This document shows positions 59,597 through 64,000 of a stretch of DNA of 64,000 bases, one piece after another (position 1 is the first letter of the stretch; each line of letters opens with the position of its first letter). Location of the stretch: positions 1-64,000 of the forward strand of contig NZ_JALHLG010000013.1 of assembly GCF_022832375.1 (NCBI RefSeq), read 5' to 3'. This stretch comes from Novosphingobium beihaiense. Its GTDB lineage: Bacteria; Pseudomonadota; Alphaproteobacteria; Sphingomonadales; Sphingomonadaceae. Made by a program: the position numbers and the translations under genes. The notes under the pieces were generated by a model that worked only from the letters and a program-made list of their open reading frames with translations, was not told the DNA's origin and did not search any database.

Positions 59597-60802
59597 ATGC
59601 CGGCATTGACTGCACGCAGTTTGACAGTGCGCTATCTTGCGGCGCTGGGGCTGGTCGCTTTCCTGTCCATCACCTTGCATTTCGTCGTGAAGGACATGTT
59701 GCGGACCAGCGAAGGTTCGGCGGAAATCATCAACATGAGCGGGCGCCAGCGCATGCTCTCGCAGCGGATCGTCAGTCTGGCCCTGGAACTGGACAAGGGG
59801 GACGAGGCCGCGCGGGCGCCGATGAAAGCGGCGATAGAGCAGTTCGGCACCGCCCATGGCAAGCTGTTGCGTGCGGCGGGAGAGGACATCGGAAACTCGG
59901 CGGAGCAAGCACGTCTGCGGGATACCTATTTCGGAGCGGCGGGGGTGGACAAGGCCCTGAAAGCCTATCTCGCTGCAGCCCGGCGCATTGCCGCCAGCCC
60001 GCAGGACGCGGCAGGGCCCGAGGCGGAGCAGCGCGCGGCCGATCTCGCGTTTCTGGTATCCTCCGCGCGCGGGCCGCTGCTCGATGGGCTGGAACAGGTC
60101 GTGGCGATCCATCAGGCCATAAGCGAGGAGCACATACGGCTTCTGCAACTGATTCAGCGGGGCATCGTCACGGTTATCGTGCTTACGCTGCAGATCGAGG
60201 CGTTGTTTATTTTCCGGCCGATGGTGAAGCGCATTTCCGGCTATGTCCGCCAGTTGATGGAGCTGGCGGACCGCGATTATCTGACCGGCGTCTCCAACCG
60301 GCGGGCTTTCACCGATCTGGCGCGAACCGAAATCCAGCGCGCGCGGCGGTACAAGCGCAGTCTGTCGATCCTGCTGGTCGATGCCGATCATTTCAAACAG
60401 ATCAACGATGTCCATGGCCATCTGGCAGGCGATGCGGTGCTGGTGTCGCTGGGCAAGGCGCTGGAGAACGGCGCACGCCGCGAAGACATTCTGGGGCGCA
60501 TCGGCGGCGAGGAATTTGCCATGCTGCTGCCGGAAACGCCCTTGCCGGAAGCGCGCGAAGTGGCCGACCGTCTGCGCCGCGCGATCGCGGGGCAGCCGGT
60601 CAATGCTCATGGCAAGTCGATCGAAGTGACAGTCAGCATCGGCATTGCCAGCGTTCCGCTCGACGCCGAGGATCCGCTGACGGCGGCCATGGGGACGGCG
60701 GATTCGATGCTTTACAAGGCCAAGGAGGCCGGGCGGAACTGCGTTTGGCCGCAGCTGACGCAGGTCGATGCCGATAGCGGTGTGCGCAACTTGCGTGGCT
60801 GA
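59597..60802 (+). CDS. Membrane PilJ-like sensor diguanylate cyclase
   Basis: A 401-residue protein. Helix 1 (about 13-30) is followed by a periplasmic PilJ-type N-terminal domain (INMSGRQRMLSQRIV at about 45-60, the nitrate/nitrite-type sensor motif), a second helix (about 188-208), then a GGDEF domain. The active site is GGEEF and the inhibitory I-site is RRED five residues before it, so an active, product-inhibited c-di-GMP synthase is expected. SRRAF-like SNRRAF and VDADHFKQINDVHGHLAGD complete the domain. It could counterbalance the EAL enzyme at 35371. GGGGAGC precedes the ATG. Confidence 0.92.
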   Translation: MPALTARSLTVRYLAALGLVAFLSITLHFVVKDMLRTSEGSAEIINMSGRQRMLSQRIVSLALELDKGDEAARAPMKAAIEQFGTAHGKLLRAAGEDIGNSAEQARLRDTYFGAAGVDKALKAYLAAARRIAASPQDAAGPEAEQRAADLAFLVSSARGPLLDGLEQVVAIHQAISEEHIRLLQLIQRGIVTVIVLTLQIEALFIFRPMVKRISGYVRQLMELADRDYLTGVSNRRAFTDLARTEIQRARRYKRSLSILLVDADHFKQINDVHGHLAGDAVLVSLGKALENGARREDILGRIGGEEFAMLLPETPLPEAREVADRLRRAIAGQPVNAHGKSIEVTVSIGIASVPLDAEDPLTAAMGTADSMLYKAKEAGRNCVWPQLTQVDADSGVRNLRG

Positions 60803-60873
60803 GGGGCCCTGATTGTGCCGTTTGTGCGTTTACGGCCGAATATAGTGAAAACGAAGTTCCGATCCCTATTCTT

Positions 60874-60960
60874 CGTCATCCCCGCGAAGGCGGGGATCCC
60901 GCTCTTCGTGGCGTGATCTAAGAAAAAGGGAGCGGCCCCCCTGCCTTCGCAGGGGCGGCG
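60874..60960. repeat. Palindromic repeat of the CGTCATCCCCGCG type
   Basis: CGTCATCCCCGCGAAGGCGG (from 60874) faces the right arm ending at about 60960. Outer flanks ACGAAGTTC and GAACTTCAG extend the palindrome on both sides, the same outer pattern as at 44309-44394. It separates the diguanylate cyclase from the AraC gene. Confidence 0.85.
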
Positions 60961-61007
60961 AACATGCAGTGAACTTCAGTTCCAGACGATTAGTCGTCAG
61001 ATCCAGA

Positions 61008-62057
61008 TCAGTTCTCCGCCCGGTATTGCTGCGGCGTCATCCCGGTCCAGCGTTTGAAGGCGCGCCCGAAGCTGGTCTGTTCGCCATAGCCGAGCCGGTC
61101 GGCGATCTCGTCGAGCGAAAGGCGGCGGCCGGACAGATGCGCCTTGGCCAGCGTTTCGCGCTGTTTCTCCACCAGTTCGGAAAACTTCGCGCCTTCGGCC
61201 GAGAGGCGCGATTGCAGTGTGCGCACGGACATGCCGGTCTTTTCCGCGCAGCGCTCGATCGAGCAGGTGCCGCGAGCGAGAGAGCCGCGGATGAAGCTGT
61301 TCACCTTGTCGATGATCGACTGGCTGTGTTCTGATTTCACGCGCTGCAGATAAGAGCCCAGCAGCTTGTAGAGCAGGCGGTTGGCGCTTGGCACCGGCTG
61401 TTCGAGCGCGCGTACCGGAAAGGCCACAGAATTGCGCGGCGAGCGGCCCAGGACCCGGCAGCCCAGCGTCTTTTCGATCTCCGGCAAGTCCCGCGCCAGC
61501 GGATCGGCGGAGAGGCTCACCCAACTCGGATGGAACGCGGGGCCGCCGATCGCCTGCAACAGCTTCAGGTTGAGCATCGCCGCCTGATAATTGGCCTGGT
61601 CGTTCACGCCGATATCGGTGTTGACCAGCCAGGTCAGTTCGGCGGTTTCGCGTCCCTCGATCAGCACTACCTCGCAATCGGGCGCATGGGCGACGGGCAG
61701 GAACTCGATCAGGCAGCGGATCCCCGCGCGCACCGTAGGGGCGGAGCGGCACAGAGCGGTAACGCAGCCGAATACTTCGGGGTCCTGCACCGTGGCGATG
61801 TGGAGGCCGAACAGCGGATCGTCGAACAGGGTGCCGCAATATTCGAAAGTATCGGCCATCTGTTGCGGCGTAATCAGGCTCTCGGGATCGGTCAGCACCC
61901 GCGCTTCCATGCCGTGCCGCTCGACGATGCCGCGCGCGTCCCGCCCGTAATTGCGCGCCATCTGCGCCAGCCCGCTGAAATTGGCCGAGCGCACCTGGCC
62001 GCTGCCGGGCGCGACGTCCAGCGGTCCATCCAGACTGAAGAAGCTGCTTTCGCCCAT
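61008..62057 (-). CDS. AraC-family transcriptional regulator
   Basis: A 349-residue regulator. It has an N-terminal arabinose-binding-like (PF12625-type) domain (about 20-205; FDDPLFGLHIATVQDPEVFG) and a C-terminal AraC HTH (about 250-345) with CSIERCAEKTGMSVRTLQSR and LSLDEIADRLGYGEQTSFGR followed by AFKRWTGMTPQQYR. It is divergent from the enoyl-CoA hydratase gene at 62255, which is a likely target. The ATG at 62057 is chosen over the longer frame because earlier residues look antisense-like. Ligand unknown. Confidence 0.88.
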   Translation of the reverse strand: MGESSFFSLDGPLDVAPGSGQVRSANFSGLAQMARNYGRDARGIVERHGMEARVLTDPESLITPQQMADTFEYCGTLFDDPLFGLHIATVQDPEVFGCVTALCRSAPTVRAGIRCLIEFLPVAHAPDCEVVLIEGRETAELTWLVNTDIGVNDQANYQAAMLNLKLLQAIGGPAFHPSWVSLSADPLARDLPEIEKTLGCRVLGRSPRNSVAFPVRALEQPVPSANRLLYKLLGSYLQRVKSEHSQSIIDKVNSFIRGSLARGTCSIERCAEKTGMSVRTLQSRLSAEGAKFSELVEKQRETLAKAHLSGRRLSLDEIADRLGYGEQTSFGRAFKRWTGMTPQQYRAEN

Positions 62058-62254
62058 GGCTGTCCTCACCACCGTTCGCGGGGTGCGGATGGCCTCTGCG
62101 TGCCCATTCCGCCTGTCCCGCCTTTCCTGTCCGCGGCACGCAATATCGAGAACGCCGCGCGAAATGCCAATACCCTCCAGCTTGCCTGTGGCAGCACGCG
62201 GGCCAGCACGAACAAGCCAGATATGAAAAGCCATAAAGGCGGGAGAGAGAACCG

Positions 62255-63238
62255 ATGACGATACCCCGGAAGACCATCGCCGATCACAAGAAGGCCGCCG
62301 AAGCGCACGTCCTCTATGAGAAAGACCCGGCGACGAAGATCGCGACGATCACCTTCAACCGCCTCGAAAAGCACAACACGGCGACGATCGGCATGCGCGC
62401 GCGGTTCGGCGAACTGGTGTTCAAGGCGAACATCGACGACGAAGTGAAAGTGCTGGTGATCCGCGGCATGGGCGACAACCTGGGCAGCGGCGGCGATCTC
62501 GACGAGCACGGCGATCTCTATCTGAACCCGGGCCCTGACGATAACTTTCTGGTCGACATGGAGATCGACGATCCCAGCGTGAAATATCCGCCCGCAGGCT
62601 CCTACCGCTACCTGCATGGGCTGACCGACTATTATGCCAAGGCGCGTTCGGGCAACCGGCCGCTGCAGGAATTCAAGAAGATCTCGATCATCGAGGCCAA
62701 GGGCTATTGCTATGGCTGGCACTTCTACCAGTGCGCCGATGCGGATCTGATCGTCTCGTCGGATGATGCATTGTTCGGCCATCCCTCGTTCCGTTACGCC
62801 GGATGGGGGCCGCGCATGTGGCAGTGGTTGGAAACCGTGGGCCTGCGCCGCTTTTCCGAAATGCTCTTCACCGGCCGCCCGTTTACGGCGGACGAGATGT
62901 TCCAGTCCAACTTCGTCAATTCGGTGGTGCCGCGCGATCAGCTGGAGGCGGAAACCGCCAAGTACGCGCACGCTTGCTCGATCACACGGCCGACCGACGT
63001 GGTGGTGGCGCAGAAGACTTTCATCGAGGCCTACAAGCAGTATCGCGGCGAATATTTCGGCTCGCTGCTCACCGGCTGGCTGGAAGGCATGCTGCCGCTG
63101 ATGAAGGACGATGGTGCCGGCGACGTCAATCTGGGCAAAGGCGACACCTTCCAGCAGGGCATCGGTCAGGTCGTGAAAGGCCACGATCTCAACTATCCGC
63201 CCGAATGGCGCCTCTCGAAGAAAGGCCGGATGGGCTGA
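62255..63238 (+). CDS. Enoyl-CoA hydratase/isomerase family protein
   Basis: A 327-residue crotonase-fold protein, longer than the usual 260. IATITFNRLEKHNTATIG, the oxyanion region VLVIRGMGDNLGSGGDLDEHGD and the second oxyanion loop KGYCYGWHFYQCADADLIVS are recognisable; ALFGHPSFRYAGWGP follows. An insertion of about 50 residues (Pro/Asp/Tyr-rich, about 88-140) precedes IIEAKGY. The specific reaction (hydration, isomerisation, ring cleavage or decarboxylation) is not determinable. The SD GGGAGAGAGA is strong. AraC is divergent. Confidence 0.83.
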   Translation: MTIPRKTIADHKKAAEAHVLYEKDPATKIATITFNRLEKHNTATIGMRARFGELVFKANIDDEVKVLVIRGMGDNLGSGGDLDEHGDLYLNPGPDDNFLVDMEIDDPSVKYPPAGSYRYLHGLTDYYAKARSGNRPLQEFKKISIIEAKGYCYGWHFYQCADADLIVSSDDALFGHPSFRYAGWGPRMWQWLETVGLRRFSEMLFTGRPFTADEMFQSNFVNSVVPRDQLEAETAKYAHACSITRPTDVVVAQKTFIEAYKQYRGEYFGSLLTGWLEGMLPLMKDDGAGDVNLGKGDTFQQGIGQVVKGHDLNYPPEWRLSKKGRMG

Positions 63239-63406
63239 CGGCGCGAAGAGACTTCGACAATGCGCGCAATGCAGATCGTTCTGCATCCGCTGTAGAGTAA
63301 CCGGCCCCTGTCATGGTAGAACGGTGAAAGTCCGGACCGGCAAGAGTCGGCTGGGGGATCGGACGGGGGTGTGAAAACGACACAAACCCGTGGACGGGAG
63401 AGAGCC

Positions 63407-64000
63407 ATGACAGAGACTTTGTTCTCATTCGACAAGCGCAATTACCGCGATTGCCAGCAGATGTTTCGCGGCACGCGCGATCAGGAATACTATCGCGGCG
63501 ACTTCTGGATCGAGGAATCCTCGAACATGGACGTGCGCTCCGAGCGCAAGACGGTCGGCCCGATTTCGATCATCAGGCAGCGTTCGGCGGCCAACCTGTT
63601 CTTCCGCCGTTCGCGCCAGCATATCCGCGAGGATGCGACCGACCTTTCGATCCTGTGGTTCGTCAAGCACGGCGAAATGGCCTTTTCGAACCAGTGCGGC
63701 AACAAGGTGGCCAAGCCCGGCGACTTCGTCATCACCCGCTCGATGTCGCCGTTCTTCATCGAATGCCGCACCGACGGCGACAACGGGCACGAAGTGCTCC
63801 ACGTCACCGTGCCCACGCATATCCTGCGCGCCTATATCCAGCAGGATCTGAGCACGGGCCTGTTCATGCCGGTCGAGCGTGCGGAAATGGCGGTTGCCGA
63901 AAACCTGCTCACCGGCGTGTTCGATGACGACGGCGCTCTGGGCGAGGATTCGGCGCGGCTGCTGGTGGAAACCGCCTTCGCGCTGATCGGCAATGCCGTG
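63407..64000 (+). CDS. AraC-like regulator, N-terminal part (runs off the window)
   Basis: The frame begins ATG 63407 (GGGAGAGA upstream) and is open to base 64000, 198 codons with no stop. It starts MTETLFSFDKRNYRDCQQMF. The segment LSILWFVKHGEMAFSNQ with KPGDFVITRSMSPFFIEC is a cupin-like ligand-binding domain of the AraC_binding_2 type seen in AraC regulators of aromatic and sphingomonad catabolic genes. The HTH would be beyond the window edge, so the AraC call is an inference from the N-terminal half. The gene follows the hydratase, 168 bases downstream. Confidence 0.65.
   Translation, partial: MTETLFSFDKRNYRDCQQMFRGTRDQEYYRGDFWIEESSNMDVRSERKTVGPISIIRQRSAANLFFRRSRQHIREDATDLSILWFVKHGEMAFSNQCGNKVAKPGDFVITRSMSPFFIECRTDGDNGHEVLHVTVPTHILRAYIQQDLSTGLFMPVERAEMAVAENLLTGVFDDDGALGEDSARLLVETAFALIGNAV

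Noticed and set aside
63300-63400. Possible structured RNA (GGTGAAAGTCCGGACCGG)
   Set aside because: The phrase resembles parts of catalytic RNAs, but the region is under 170 bases and no extended pairing or known core was found.
1-64000. tRNA, rRNA, CRISPR arrays and prophage
   Set aside because: No cloverleaf-type sequence with a TTCGA-type T-loop in context, no rRNA core sequences, no regularly spaced direct repeats of CRISPR size and no phage structural or integrase genes were seen.

Overview
The window is GC-rich, densely coding bacterial chromosome. It is most likely from an alphaproteobacterium of the order Sphingomonadales (Novosphingobium/Sphingobium-like). This is an inference from an exosortase A (XrtA) exopolysaccharide cluster, an RNase E with an acidic insertion in its S1 domain, an sdhB-thioesterase-zapE operon and many short palindromic intergenic repeats. 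No rRNA, tRNA or CRISPR array was seen.

Layout. 1-3.9 kb: end of a CydC-type ABC exporter subunit, a GH13 alpha-glucosidase and an isovaleryl-CoA dehydrogenase. 4.0-6.8 kb: a molybdate uptake set modE-modA-modB-modC on the minus strand, with no visible molybdate-binding TOBE/Mop domain. 7.3-14.3 kb: a small membrane protein, an EmrAB-type tripartite efflux operon, a Tyr phosphatase, one low-GC orphan gene and an alpha/beta hydrolase. 14.5-15.5 kb: trxB. 15.5-16.4 kb: mostly repeats.

16.4-35.1 kb is the centrepiece, an XrtA/PEP-CTERM-associated exopolysaccharide locus. A minus-strand arm carries hydrolase 1, hydrolase 2, an acyl carrier protein and a GNAT-like transferase. A divergent plus-strand arm carries an acyl-CoA/AMP ligase, a PLP decarboxylase, a Wza-type lipoprotein, a chain-length determinant, a tyrosine autokinase, an outer-membrane barrel, an ExeA-like ATPase, a polysaccharide deacetylase, a FemAB-like protein, a glycosyltransferase, exosortase A fused to an EpsI domain, and an amidotransferase. 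The export, length-control, deacetylation and glycosyl-transfer functions are recognisable. The ligase/ACP/decarboxylase/GNAT/two-hydrolase group looks like a poorly understood small-molecule or acyl-conjugation pathway. Hydrolase 1 has a Cys at the nucleophile elbow, and its overlapping partner lacks a nucleophile. A CHASE2-EAL phosphodiesterase follows the cluster, and after it a tiny transcription unit carries a 13-codon Gly/Trp-rich ORF and a terminator-like hairpin.

38.0-44.0 kb: sdhB-thioesterase-zapE, a TPR/TonB-domain protein divergent from a thioredoxin-like protein, and an SDR. 44.04-44.57 kb: three palindromic elements back to back, one a clean 234-bp MITE with 31-bp terminal inverted repeats and a TA duplication. 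44.7-51.7 kb: rne, then a cell-wall amidase and PBP1a on the opposite strand. 51.7-64 kb: acyl-CoA catabolism and regulation. This part holds an acyl-CoA ligase, an esterase, a MarR regulator with two palindromic operators at its start codon, a phosphotransferase, an acyl-CoA dehydrogenase, an SDR, a quinone-oxidoreductase-like MDR, a PilJ-GGDEF diguanylate cyclase, an AraC regulator, an enoyl-CoA hydratase, and a second AraC-like regulator cut by the window edge.

Palindromic repeats of several families occur between genes throughout. One copy lies in frame inside the GNAT-like gene of the exosortase cluster.
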